DNA from: Henricia sp. BOLD:AAB3569
Lineage: Eukaryota > Echinodermata > Asteroidea > Spinulosida > Echinasteridae
Assembly (NCBI GenBank): GCA_037783545.1
Contig: JBBELK010000687.1
Span: 1 to 64,000 of the forward strand
DNA: 64,000 nucleotides
Direction: 5' to 3'
In this document: positions 33,734 to 47,363 of the stretch, in pieces
Layout of the letters: each line of letters opens with the position of its first letter
Numbering within the stretch: the first letter of the stretch is position 1
Notes under the pieces: model-generated
What the model saw: only the letters and a program-made list of their open reading frames with translations
What the model was told of the DNA's origin: nothing
Databases searched by the model: none
Translations under genes and position numbers: made by a program

Positions 33734-36393
33734 ATGCAAAATTTGAAGTTCGTCGGAATATTTTTTTACCTCCAAATTTGCCGACGTTTGGACCACACTT
33801 TGACCAAAATCCCGTCCCAAACTGGGCCGCGTCAACGACAGTCCGAAGGACTGAGCATGCGCACGAGTCAGGAATACACCAAAGAGGTGTGTACAGACAG
33901 CCACAGGTTGCGGGAGCATCCAGGAAGCGCCAACCCCTTTTTTTTCTAAACTCTGAAATTTCTCTGCCATTTCCCGGCGAAAGTCTGTCAATTTTTTAGG
34001 ACAAGTGCGCAATATAGAGTGTTTGGAGCATGCACAATTTGAAGTTCGTTGGAATATTTTTTGACCTCCAAATTTGCCGACGTTTGGACCACACTTTGAC
34101 CAAAATCCCGTCCCAAACTGGGCCGCGTCAACGACAGTCCGAAGGACTGAGCATGCGCACGAGTCAGGAATACACCAAAGAGGTGTGTACAGACAGCCAC
34201 AGGTTGCGGGAGCATCCAGGAAGCGCCAACCCCTTTTTTTCTAAACTCTGAAATTTCTCTGCCATTTCCCGGCGAAAGTCTGTCAATTTTTTAGGACAAG
34301 TGCGCAATATAGAGTGTTTGGAGCATGCAAAATTTGAAGTTCGTCGGAATATTTTTGGACCTCCAAATTTGCCGACGTTTGGACCACACTTTGACCCAAA
34401 TCCCGTCCCAAACTGGGCCGTGTCAACGACAGTCCGGAGGACTGAGCATGCGCACGAGTCAGGAATACACCAAAGAGGTGTGTACAGACAGCCACAGGTT
34501 GCGGGAGCATCCAGGAAGCGCCAACCCTTTTTTTTTCTAAACTCTGAAATTTCTCTGCCATTTCCCGGCGAAAGTCTGTCAATTTTTTAGGACAAGTGCG
34601 CAATATAGAGTGTTTGGAGCATGCAAAATTTGAAGTTCGTCGGAATATTTTTTGACCTCCAAATTTGCCGACGTTTGGACCACACTTTGACCAAAATCCC
34701 GTCCCAAACTGGGCCGTATCAACGACAGTCCGGAGGACTGAGCATGCGCACGAGTCAGGAATACACCAAAGAGGTGTGTACAGACAGCCACAGGTTGCGG
34801 GAGCATCCAGGAAGCGCCAACCCCTTTTTTTTCTAAACTCTGACATTTTTCTGCCATTTCCCGGCGAAAGTCTGTCAATTTTTTAGGACAAGTGCGCAAT
34901 ATAGAGTGTTTGGAGCATGCAAAATTTGAAGTTCGTCGGAATATTTTTTTACCTCCAAATTTGCCGACGTTTGGACCACACTTTGACCAAAATCCCGTCC
35001 CAAACTGGGCCGCGTCAACGACAGTCCGAAGGACTGAGCATGCGCACGAGTCAGGAATACACCAAAGAGGTGTGTACAGACAGCCACAGGTTGCGGGAGC
35101 ATCCAGGAAGCGCCAACCCCTTTTTTTTCTAAACTCTGAAATTTCTCTGCCATTTCCCGGCGAAAGTCTGTCAATTTTTTAGGACAAGTGCGCAATATAG
35201 AGTGTTTGGAGCATGCACAATTTGAAGTTCGTTGGAATATTTTTTGACCTCCAAATTTGCCGACGTTTGGACCACACTTTGACCAAAATCCCGTCCCAAA
35301 CTGGGCCGCGTCAACGACAGTCCGAAGGACTGAGCATGCGCACGAGTCAGGAATACACCAAAGAGGTGTGTACAGACAGCCACAGGTTGCGGGAGCATCC
35401 AGGAAGCGCCAACCCCTTTTTTTCTAAACTCTGAAATTTCTCTGCCATTTCCCGGCGAAAGTCTGTCAATTTTTTAGGACAAGTGCGCAATATAGAGTGT
35501 TTGGAGCATGCAAAATTTGAAGTTCGTCGGAATATTTTTTGACCTCCAAATTTGCCGACGTTTGGACCACACTTTGACCAAAATCCCGTCCCAAACTGGG
35601 CCGCGTCAACGACAGTCCGAAGGACTGAGCATGCGCACGAGTCAGGAATACACCAAAGAGGTGTGTACAGACAGCCACAGGTTGCGGGAGCATCCAGGAA
35701 GCGCCAACCCCTTTTTTTCTAAACTCTGAAATTTCTCTGCCATTTCCCGGCGAAAGTCTGTCAATTTTTTAGGACAAGTGCGCAATATAGAGTGTTTGGA
35801 GCATGCAAAATTTGAAGTTCGTCGGAATATTTTTGGACCTCCAAATTTGCCGACGTTTGGACCACACTTTGACCCAAATCCCGTCCCAAACTGGGCCGTG
35901 TCAACGACAGTCCGGAGGACTGAGCATGCGCACGAGTCAGGAATACACCAAAGAGGTGTGTACAGACAGCCACAGGTTGCGGGAGCATCCAGGAAGCGCC
36001 AACCCTTTTTTTTTCTAAACTCTGAAATTTCTCTGCCATTTCCCGGCGAAAGTCTGTCAATTTTTTAGGACAAGTGCGCAATATAGAGTGTTTGGAGCAT
36101 GCAAAATTTGAAGTTCGTCGGAATATTTTTTGACCTCCAAATTTGCCGACGTTTGGACCACACTTTGACCAAAATCCCGTCCCAAACTGGGCCGTATCAA
36201 CGACAGTCCGGAGGACTGAGCATGCGCACGAGTCAGGAATACACCAAAAGGTGTGTACAGACAGCCACAGGTTGCGGGAGCATCCAGGAAGCGCCAACCC
36301 CTTTTTTTTCTAAACTCTGAAATTTCTCTGCCATTTCCCGGCGAAAGTCTGTCAATTTTTTAGGACAAGTGCGCAATATAGAGTGTTTGGAGC
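33734..36393 (-). repeat. Four-monomer higher-order repeat (about 1183 bp), two copies, the second with one extra monomer
   Basis: Types in order: a TTTTTTTACCTCC copy, a GCACAATTTG with GTTCGTTGG copy, an ATTTTTGGACC with GCCAACCCTTTTT copy, and a GGCCGTATC copy. They start at 33734, 34030, 34325, 34621 and again at 34917, 35213, 35803, 36099. The additional ordinary monomer begins at 35508. Confidence 0.8.
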
Positions 36394-39300
36394 ATGCAAA
36401 ATTTGAAGTTCGTCGGAATATTTTTTGACCTCCAAATTTGCCGACGTTTGGACCACACTTTGACCAAAATCCCGTCCCAAACTGGGCCGCGTCAACGACA
36501 GTCCGAAGGACTGAGCATGCGCACGAGTCAGGAATACACCAAAGAGGTGTGTACAGACAGCCACAGGTTGCGGGAGCATCCAGGAAACGCCAACCCCTTT
36601 TTTTTCTAAACTCTGAAATTTCTCTGCCATTTCCCGGCGAAAGTCTGTCAATTTTTTAGGACAAGTGCGCAATATAGAGTGTTTGGAGCATGCAAAATTT
36701 GAAGTTCGTCGGAATATTTTTGGACCTCCAAATTTGCCGACGTTTGGACCACACTTTGACCCAAATCCTGTCCCAAACTGGGCCGTGTCAACGACAGTCC
36801 GGAGGACTGAGCATGCGCACGAGTCAGGAATACACCAAAGAGGTGTGTACAGACAGCCACAGGTTGCGGGAGCATCCAGGAAGCGCCAACCCCTTTTTTT
36901 TCTAAACTCTGAAATTTCTCTGCCATTTCCCGGCGAAAGTCTGTCAATTTTTTAGGACAAGTGCGCAATATAGAGTGTTTGGAGCATGCAAAATTTGAAG
37001 TTCGTCGGAATATTTTTTGACCTCCAAATTTGCCGACGTTTGGACCACACTTTGAACAAAATCCCGTCCCAAACTGGGCCGCGTCAACGACAGTCCGAAG
37101 GACTGAGCATGCGCACGAGTCAGGAATACACCAAAGAGGTGTGTACAGACAGCCACAGGTTGCGGGAGCATCCAGGAAACGCCAACCCCCTTTTTTTTTC
37201 TAAACTCTGAAATTTCTCTGCCATTTCCCGGCGAAAGTCTGTCAATTTTTTAGGACAAGTGCGCAATATAGAGTGTTTGGAGCATGCAAAATTTGAAGTT
37301 CGTCGGAATATTTTTGGACCTCCAAATTTGCCGACGTTTGGACCACACTTTGACCCAAATCCCGTCCCAAACTGGGCCGTGTCAACGACAGTCCGGAGGA
37401 CTGAGCATGCGCACGAGTCAGGAATACACCAAAGAGGTGTGTACAGACAGCCACAGGTTGCGGGAGCATCCAGGAAGCGCCAACCCCTTTTTTTTCTAAA
37501 CTCTGAAATTTCTCTGCCATTTCCGGGCGAAAGTCTGTCAATTTTTTAGGACAAGTGCGCAATATAGAGTGTTTGGAGCATGCAAAATTTGAAGTTCGTC
37601 GGAATATTTTTTGACCTCCAAATTTGCCGACGTTTGGACCACACTTTGACCAAAATCCCGTCCCAAACTGGGCCGTGTCAACGACAGTCCGGAGGACTGA
37701 GCATGCGCACGAGTCAGGAATACACCAAAGAGGTGTGTACAGACAGCCACAGGTTGCGGGAGCATCCAGGAAGCGCCAACCCCTTTTTTTTCTAAACTCT
37801 GAAATTTCTCTGCCATTTCCCGGCGAAAGTCTGTCAATTTTTTAGGACAAGTGCGCAATATAGAGTGTTTGGAGCATGCAAAATTTGAAGTTCGTCGGAA
37901 TATTTTTTGACCTCCAAATTTGCCGACGTTTGGACCACACTTTGAACAAAATCCCGTCCCAAACTGGGCCGCGTCAACGACAGTCCGAAGGACTGAGCAT
38001 GCGCACGAGTCAGGAATACACCAAAGAGGTGTGTACAGACAGCCACAGGTTGCGGGAGCATCCAGGAAACGCCAACCCCTTTTTTTTCTAAACTCTGAAA
38101 TTTCTCTGCCATTTCCCGGCGAAAGTCTGTCAATTTTTTAGGACAAGTGCGCAATATAGAGTGTTTGGAGCATGCAAAATTTGAAGTTCGTCGGAATATT
38201 TTTGGACCTCCAAATTTGCCGACGTTTGGACCACACTTTGACCCAAATCCCGTCCCAAACTGGGCCGTGTCAACGACAGTCCGGAGGACTGAGCATGCGC
38301 ACGAGTCAGGAATACACCAAAGAGGTGTGTACAGACAGCCACAGGTTGCGGGAGCATCCAGGAAGTGCCAACCCCTTTTTTTTCTAAACTCTGAAATTTC
38401 TCTGCCATTTCCCGGCGAAAGTCTGTCAATTTTTTAGGACAAGTGCGCAATATAGAGTGTTTGGAGCATGCAAAATTTGAAGTTCGTCGGAATATTTTTT
38501 GACCTCCAAATTTGCCGACGTTTGGACCACACTTTGAACAAAATCCCGTCCCAAACTGGGCCGCGTCAACGACAGTCCGAAGGACTGAGCATGCGCACGA
38601 GTCAGGAATACACCAAAGAGGTGTGTACAGACAGCCACAGGTTGCGGGAGCATCCAGGAAACGCCAACCCCTTTTTTTTCTAAACTCTGAAATTTCTCTG
38701 CCATTTCCCGGCGAAAGTCTGTCAATTTTTTAGGACAAGTGCGCAATATAGAGTGTTTGGAGCATGCAAAATTTGAAGTTCGTCGGAATATTTTTGGACC
38801 TCCAAATTTGCCGACGTTTGGACCACACTTTGACCCAAATCCCGTCCCAAACTGGGCCGTGTCAACGACAGTCCGGAGGACTGAGCATGCGCACGAGTCA
38901 GGAATACACCAAAGAGGTGTGTACAGACAGCCACAGGTTGCGGGAGCATCCAGGAAGCGCCAACCCCTTTTTTTTCTAAACTCTGAAATTTCTCTGCCAT
39001 TTCCCGGCGAAAGTCTGTCAATTTTTTAGGACAAGTGCGCAATATAGAGTGTTTGGAGCATGCAAAATTTGAAGTTCGTCGGAATATTTTTTGACCTCCA
39101 AATTTGCCGACGTTTGGACCACATTTTGACCAAAATCCCGTCCCAAACTGGGCCGTGTCAACGACAGTCCGGAGGACTGAGCATGCGCACGAGTCAGGAA
39201 TACACCAAAGAGGTGTGTACAGACAGCCACAGGTTGCGGGAGCATCCAGGAAGCGCCAACCCCTTTTTTTTCTAAACCCTGAAATTTCTCTGCCATTTCC

Positions 39301-39651
39301 CGGCGAAAGTCTGTCAATTTTTTAGGACAAGTGCGCAATATAGAGTGTTTGGAGCATGCAAAATTTGAAGTTCGTCGGAATATTTTTTGACCTCCAAATT
39401 TGCCGACGTTTGGACCACACTTTGACCAAAATCCCGTCCCAAACTGGGCCGCGTCAACGACAGTCCGGAGGACTGAGCATGCGGACGAGTCAGGAATACA
39501 CCAAAGAGGTGTGTACAGACAGCCACAGGTTGCGGGAGCATCCAGGAAGCGCCAACCCCTTTTTTTTCTAAACTCTGAAATTTCTCTGCCATTTCCCGGC
39601 GAAAGTCTGTCAATTTTTTAGGACAAGGGCGCAATATAGAGTGTTTGGAGC

Positions 39652-41731
39652 ATGCAAAATTTGAAGTTCGTCGGAATATTTTTTGACCTCCAAATTTGCC
39701 GACGTTTGGACCACACTTTGACCAAAATCCCGTCCCAAACTGGGCCGTGTCAACGACAGTCCGGAGGACTGAGCATGCGCACGAGTCAGGAATACACCAA
39801 AGAGGTGTGTACAGACAGCCACAGGTTGCGGGAGCATCCAGGAAGCGCCAACCTCTTTTTTTTCTAAACTCTGAAATTTCTCTGCCATTTCCCGGCGAAA
39901 GTCTGTCAATTTTTTAGGACAAGTGCGCAATATAGAGTGTTTGGAGCATGCAAAATTTGAAGTTCGTTGGAATATTTTTTGACCTCCAAATTTGCCGACG
40001 TTTGGACCACACTTTGACCAAAATCCCGTCCCAAACTGGGCCGCGTCAACGACAGTCCGAAGGACTGAGCATGCGCACGAGTCAGGAATACACAAAAGAG
40101 GTGTGTACAGACAGCCACAGGTTGCGGGAGCATCCAGGAAGCGCCAACCCCTTTTTTTTCTAAACTCTGAAATTTCTCTGCCATTTCCCGGCGAAAGTCT
40201 GTCCATTTTTTAGGACAAGTGCGCAATATAGAGTGTTTGGAGCATGCAAAATTTGAAGTTCGTCGGAATATTTTTGGACCTCCAAATTTACCGACGTTTG
40301 GACCACACTTTGACCAAAATCCCGTCCCAAACTGGGCCGCGTCAACGACAGTCCGAAGGACTGAGCATGCGCACGAGTCAGGAATACACCAAAGAGGTGT
40401 GTACAGACAGCCACAGGTTGCGGGAGCATCCAGGAAGCGACAACCCCCTTTTTTTTTTACTAAACTTTGAAATTTCTCTGCCATTTCCCGGCGAAAGTCT
40501 GTCAATTTTGTAGGACAAGTGCGCAATATAGAGTGTTTGGAGCATGCAAAATTTGAAGTTCGTCGGAATATTTTTGGACCTCCAAATTTGCCGACGTTTG
40601 GACCACACTTTGACCCAAATCCCGTCCCAAACTGGGCCGTGTCAACGACAGTCCGGAGGACTGAGCATGCGCACGAGTCAGGAATACACCAAAGAGGTGT
40701 GTACAGACAGCCACAGGTTGCGGGAGCATCCAGGAAGCGCCAACCCCTTTTTTTTCTAAACTCTGAAATTTCTCTGCCATTTCCCGGCGAAAGTCTGTCA
40801 ATTTTTTAGGACAAGGGCGCAATATAGAGTGTTTGGAGCATGCAAAATTTGAAGTTCGTCGGAATATTTTTTGACCTCCAAATTTGCCGACGTTTGGACC
40901 ACACTTTGACCAAAATCCCGTCCCAAACTGGGCCGTGTCAACGACAGTCCGGAGGACTGAGCATGCGCACGAGTCAGGAATACACCAAAGAGGTGTGTAC
41001 AGACAGCCACAGGTTGCGGGAGCATCCAGGAAGCGCCAACCTCTTTTTTTTCTAAACTCTGAAATTTCTCTGCCATTTCCCGGCGAAAGTCTGTCAATTT
41101 TTTAGGACAAGTGCGCAATATAGAGTGTTTGGAGCATGCAAAATTTGAAGTTCGTCGGAATATTTTTTGACCTCCAAATTTGCCGACGTTTGGACCACAC
41201 TTTGACCAAAATCCCGTCCCAAACTGGGCCGCGTCAACGACAGTCCGAAGGACTGAGCATGCGCACGAGTCAGGAATACACAAAAGAGGTGTGTACAGAC
41301 AGCCACAGGTTGCGGGAGCATCCAGGAAGCGCCAACCCCTTTTTTTTCTAAACTCTGAAATTTCTCTGCCATTTCCCGGCGAAAGTCTGTCCATTTTTTA
41401 GGACAAGTGCGCAATATAGAGTGTTTGGAGCATGCAAAATTTGAAGTTCGTCGGAATATTTTTGGACCTCCAAATTTACCGACGTTTGGACCACACTTTG
41501 ACCAAAATCCCGTCCCAAACTGGGCCGCGTCAACGACAGTCCGAAGGACTGAGCATGCGCACGAGTCAGGAATACACCAAAGAGGTGTGTACAGACAGCC
41601 ACAGGTTGCGGGAGCATCCAGGAAGCGACAACCCCCTTTTTTGTTTACTAAACTCTGAAATTTCTCTGCCATTTCCCGGCGAAAGTCTGTCAATTTTGTA
41701 GGACAAGTGCGCAATATAGAGTGTTTGGAGC
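39652..41731 (-). repeat. Higher-order repeat of 1188 bp; three monomers duplicated
   Basis: Monomers marked CAACCTCTTTT, CACAAAAGAGG and AATTTACCGACG start at 39652, 39948, 40244 and again at 40840, 41136, 41432. Both copies are preceded by the rare ACAAGGGCGC. The fourth monomer differs between copies. Confidence 0.75.
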
Positions 41732-44700
41732 ATGCAAAATTTGAAGTTCGTCGGAATATTTTTTGACCTCCAAATTTGCCGACGTTTGGACCACACTTTG
41801 ACCAAAATCCCGTCCCAAACTGGGCCGCGTCAACGACAGTCCGAAGGACTGAGCATGCGCACGAGTCAGGAATACACCAAAGAGGTGTGTACAGACAGCC
41901 ACAGGTTGCGGGAGCATCCAGGAAACGCCAACCCCTTTTTTTTCTAAACTCTGAAATTTCTCTGCCATTTCCCGGCGAAAGTCTGTCAATTTTTTAGGAC
42001 AAGTGCGCAATATAGAGTGTTTGGAGCATGCAAAATTTGAAGTTCGTCGGAATATTTTTGGACCTCCAAATTTGCCGACGTTTGGACCACACTTTGACCC
42101 AAATCCCGTCCCAAACTGGGCCGTGTCAACGACAGTCCGGAGGACTGAGCATGCGCACGAGTCAGGAATACACCAAAGAGGTGTGTACAGACAGCCACAG
42201 GTTGCGGGAGCATCCAGGAAGCGCCAACCCCTTTTTTTTCTAAACTCTGAAATTTCTCTGCCATTTCCCGGCGAAAGTCTGTCAATTTTTTAGGACAAGT
42301 GCGCAATATAGAGTGTTTGGAGCATGCAAAATTTGAAGTTCGTCGGAATATTTTTTGACCTCCAAATTTGCCGACGTTTGGACCACACTTTGACCAAAAT
42401 CCCGTCCCAAACTGGGCCGCGTCAACGACAGTCCGAAGGACTGAGCATGCGCACGAGTCAGGAATACACCAAAGAGGTGTGTACAGACAGCCACAGGTTG
42501 CGGAAGCATCCAAGAAACGCCAACCCCTTTTTTTTCTAAACTCTGAAATTTCTCTGCCATTTCCCGGCGAAAGTCTGTCAATTTTTTAGGACAAGTGCGC
42601 AATATAGAGTGTTTGGAGCATGCAAAATTTGAAGTTCGTCGGAATATTTTTTGACCTCCAAATTTGCCGACGTTTGGACCACACTTTGACCAAAATCCCG
42701 TCCCAAACTGGGCCGTGTCAACGACAGTCCGGAGGACTGAGCATGCGCACGAGTCAGGAATACACCAAAGAGGTGTGTACAGACAGCCACAGGTTGCGGG
42801 AGCATCCAGGAAGCGCCAACCTCTTTTTTTTCTAAACTCTGAAATTTCTCTGCCATTTCCCGGCGAAAGTCTGTCAATTTTTTAGGACAAGTGCGCAATA
42901 TAGAGTGTTTGGAGCATGCAAAATTTGAAGTTCGTTGGAATATTTTTTGACCTCCAAATTTGCCGACGTTTGGACCACACTTTGACCAAAATCCCGTCCC
43001 AAACTGGGCCGCGTCAACGACAGTCCGAAGGACTGAGCATGCGCACGAGTCAGGAATACACAAAAGAGGTGTGTACAGACAGCCACAGGTTGCGGGAGCA
43101 TCCAGGAAGCGCCAACCCCTTTTTTTTCTAAACTCTGAAATTTCTCTGCCATTTCCCGGCGAAAGTCTGTCCATTTTTTAGGACAAGTGCGCAATATAGA
43201 GTGTTTGGAGCATGCAAAATTTGAAGTTCGTCGGAATATTTTTTGACCTCCAAATTTGCCGACGTTTGGACCACACTTTGACCAAAATCCCGTCCCAAAC
43301 TGGGCCGCGTCAACGACAGTCCGAAGGACTGAGCATGCGCACGAGTCAGGAATACACCAAAGAGGTGTGTACAGACAGCCACAGGTTGCGGAAGCATCCA
43401 GGAAACGCCAACCCCTTTTTTTTCTAAACTCTGAAATTTCTCTGCCATTTCCCGGCGAAAGTCTGTCAATTTTTTAGGACAAGTGCGCAATATAGAGTGT
43501 TTGGAGCATGCAAAATTTGAAGTTCGTTGGAATATTTTTTGACCTCCAAATTTGCCGACGTTTGGACCACACTTTGACCAAAATCCCGTCCCAAACTGGG
43601 CCGCGTCAACGACAGTCCGAAGGACTGAGCATGCGCACGAGTCAGGAATACACAAAAGAGGTGTGTACAGACAGCCACAGGTTGCGGGAGCATCCAGGAA
43701 GCGCCAACCCCTTTTTTTTCTAAACTCTGAAATTTCTCTGCCATTTCCCGGCGAAAGTCTGTCCATTTTTTAGGACAAGTGCGCAATATAGAGTGTTTGG
43801 AGCATGCAAAATTTGAAGTTCGTCGGAATATTTTTGGACCTCCAAATTTACCGACGTTTGGACCACACTTTGACCAAAATCCCGTCCCAAACTGGGCCGC
43901 GTCAACGACAGTCCGAAGGACTGAGCATGCGCACGAGTCAGGAATACACCAAAGAGGTGTGTACAGACAGCCACAGGTTGCGGGAGCATCCAGGAAGCGA
44001 CAACCCCCTTTTTTTTTACTAAACTCTGAAATTTCTCTGCCATTTCCCGGCGAAAGTCTGTCAATTTTGTAGGACAAGTGCGCAATATAGAGTGTTTGGA
44101 GCATGCAAAATTTGAAGTTCGTCGGAATATTTTTTGACCTCCAAATTTGCCGACGTTTGGACCACACTTTGACCCAAATCCCGTCCCAAACTGGGCCGTG
44201 TCAACGACAGTCCGGAGGACTGAGCATGCGCACGAGTCAGGAATACACCAAAGAGGTGTGTACAGACAGCCACAGGTTGCGGGAGCATCCAGGAAGCGCC
44301 AACCCCTTTTTTTTCTAAACTCTGAAATTTCTCTGCCATTTCCCGGCGAAAGTCTGTCAATTTTTTAGGACAAGGGCGCAATATAGAGTGTTTGGAGCAT
44401 GCAAAATTTGAAGTTCGTCGGAATATTTTTTGACCTCCAAATTTGCCGACGTTTGGACCACACTTTGACCAAAATCCCGTCCCAAACTGGGCCGTGTCAA
44501 CGACAGTCCGGAGGACTGAGCATGCGCACGAGTCAGGAATACACCAAAGAGGTGTGTACAGACAGCCACAGGTTGCGGGAGCATCCAGGAAGCGCCAACC
44601 TCTTTTTTTTCTAAACTCTGAAATTTCTCTGCCATTTCCCGGCGAAAGTCTGTAAATTTTTTAGGACAAGTGCGCAATATAGAGTGTTTGGAGCATGCAA

Positions 44701-46179
44701 AATTTGAAGTTCGTCGGAATATTTTTTGACCTCCAAATTTGCCGACGTTTGGACCACACTTTGACCAAAATCCCGTCCCAAACTGGGCCGCGTCAACGAC
44801 AGTCCGAAGGACTGAGCATGCGCACGAGTCAGGAATACACAAAAGAGGTGTGTACAGACAGCCACAGGTTGCGGGAGCATCCAGGAAGCGCCAACCCCTT
44901 TTTTTTCTAAACTCTGAAATTTCTCTGCCATTTCCCGGCGAAAGTCTGTCCATTTTTTAGGACAAGTGCGCAATATAGAGTGTTTGGAGCATGCAAAATT
45001 TGAAGTTCGTCGGAATATTTTTGGACCTCCAAATTTACCGACGTTTGGACCACACTTTGACCAAAATCCCGTCCCAAACTGGGCCGCGTCAACGACAGTC
45101 CGAAGGACTGAGCATGCGCACGAGTCAGGAATACACCAAAGAGGTGTGTACAGACAGCCACAGGTTGCGGGAGCATCCAGGAAGCGACAACCCCCTTTTT
45201 TTTTTACTAAACTCTGAAATTTCTCTGCCATTTCCCGGCGAAAGTCTGTCAATTTTGTAGGACAAGTGCGCAATATAGAGTGTTTGGAGCATGCAAAATT
45301 TGAAGTTCGTCGGAATATTTTTTGACCTCCAAATTTGCCGACGTTTGGACCACACTTTGACCAAAATCCCGTCCCAAACTGGGCCGCGTCAACGACAGTC
45401 CGAAGGACTGAGCATGCGCACGAGTCAGGAATACACCAAAGAGGTGTGTACAGACAGCCACAGGTTGCGGGAGCATCCAGGAAACGCCAACCCCTTTTTT
45501 TTCTAAACTCTGAAATTTCTCTGCCATTTCCCGGCGAAAGTCTGTCAATTTTTTAGGACAAGTGCGCAATATAGAGTGTTTGGAGCATGCAAAATTTGAA
45601 GTTCGTCGGAATATTTTTGGACCTCCAAATTTGCCGACGTTTGGACCACACTTTGACCCAAATCCCGTCCCAAACTGGGCCGTGTCAACGACAGTCCGGA
45701 GGACTGAGCATGCGCACGAGTCAGGAATACACCAAAGAGGTGTGTACAGACAGCCACAGGTTGCGGGAGCATCCAGGAAGCGCCAACCCCTTTTTTTTTC
45801 TAAACTCTGAAATTTCTCTGCCATTTCCCGGCGAAAGTCTGTCAATTTTTTAGGACAAGGGCGCAATATAGAGTGTTTGGAGCATGCAAAATTTGAAGTT
45901 CGTCGGAATATTTTTTGACCTCCAAATTTGCCGACGTTTGGACCACACTTTGACCAAAATCCCGTCCCAAACTGGGCCGTGTCAACGACAGTCCGGAGGA
46001 CTGAGCATGCGCACGAGTCAGGAATACACCAAAGAGGTGTGTACAGACAGCCACAGGTTGCGGGAGCATCCAGGAAGCGCCAACCCCTTTTTTTTCTAAA
46101 CTCTGAAATTTCTCTGCCATTTCCCGGCGAAAGTCTGTCAATTTTTTAGGACAAGTGCGCAATATAGAGTGTTTGGAGC

Positions 46180-47363
46180 ATGCAAAATTTAAAGTTCGTC
46201 GGAATATTTTTTGACCTCCAAATTTGCCGACGTTTGGACCACACTTTGACCAAAATCCCGTCCCAAACTGGGCCGCGTCAACGACAGTCCGAAGGACTGA
46301 GCATGCGCACGAGTCAGGAATACACAAAAGAGGTGTGTACAGACAGCCACAGGTTGCGGGAGCATCCAGGAAGCGCCAACCCCTTTTTTTTCTAAACTCT
46401 GAAATTTCTCTGCCATTTCCCGGCGAAAGTCTGTCCATTTTTTAGGACAAGTGCGCAATATAGAGTGTTTGGAGCATGCAAAATTTGAAGTTCGTCGGAA
46501 TATTTTTGGACCTCCAAATTTACCGACGTTTGGACCACACTTTGACCAAAATCCCGTCCCAAACTGGGCCGCGTCAACGACAGTCCGAAGGACTGAGCAT
46601 GCGCACGAGTCAGGAATACACCAAAGAGGTGTGTACAGACAGCCACAGGTTGCGGGAGCATCCAGGAAGCGCCAACCCCTTTTTTTTCTAAACTCTGAAA
46701 TTTCTCTGCCATTTCCCGGCGAAAGTCTGTCAATTTTTTAGGACAAGTGCGCAATATAGAGTGTTTGGAGCATGCAAAATTTAAAGTTCGTCGGAATATT
46801 TTTTGACCTCCAAATTTGCCGACGTTTGGACCACACTTTGACCAAAATCCCGTCCCAAACTGGGCCGCGTCAACGACAGTCCGAAGGACTGAGCATGCGC
46901 ACGAGTCAGGAATACACAAAAGAGGTGTGTACAGACAGCCACAGGTTGCGGGAGCATCCAGGAAGCGCCAACCCCTTTTTTTTCTAAACTCTGAAATTTC
47001 TCTGCCATTTCCCGGCGAAAGTCTGTCCATTTTTTAGGACAAGTGCGCAATATAGAGTGTTTGGAGCATGCAAAATTTGAAGTTCGTCGGAATATTTTTG
47101 GACCTCCAAATTTACCGACGTTTGGACCACACTTTGACCAAAATCCCGTCCCAAACTGGGCCGCGTCAACGACAGTCCGAAGGACTGAGCATGCGCACGA
47201 GTCAGGAATACACCAAAGAGGTGTGTACAGACAGCCACAGGTTGCGGGAGCATCCAGGAAGCGACAACCCCCTTTTTTTTATACTAAACTCTGAAATTTC
47301 TCTGCCATTTCCCGGCGAAAGTCTGTCAATTTTGTAGGACAAGTGCGCAATATAGAGTGTTTG
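46180..47363 (-). repeat. Dimeric higher-order repeat (592 bp), two tandem copies
   Basis: A monomer with AATTTAAAGTTCG and CACAAAAGAGG alternates with one carrying AATTTACCGACG, at 46180/46476 and 46772/47068. The same pair recurs at 48260/48556. Confidence 0.8.

Noticed and set aside
34047-34065. CENP-B-box-like TTCGTTGGAA in monomers with GTTCGTTGG (also near 35230, 47385, 52440 and elsewhere)
   Set aside because: The first ten bases match the mammalian box, but the required CGGG half is replaced by an A/T run, and most monomers have TTCGTCGGAA. Probably chance.
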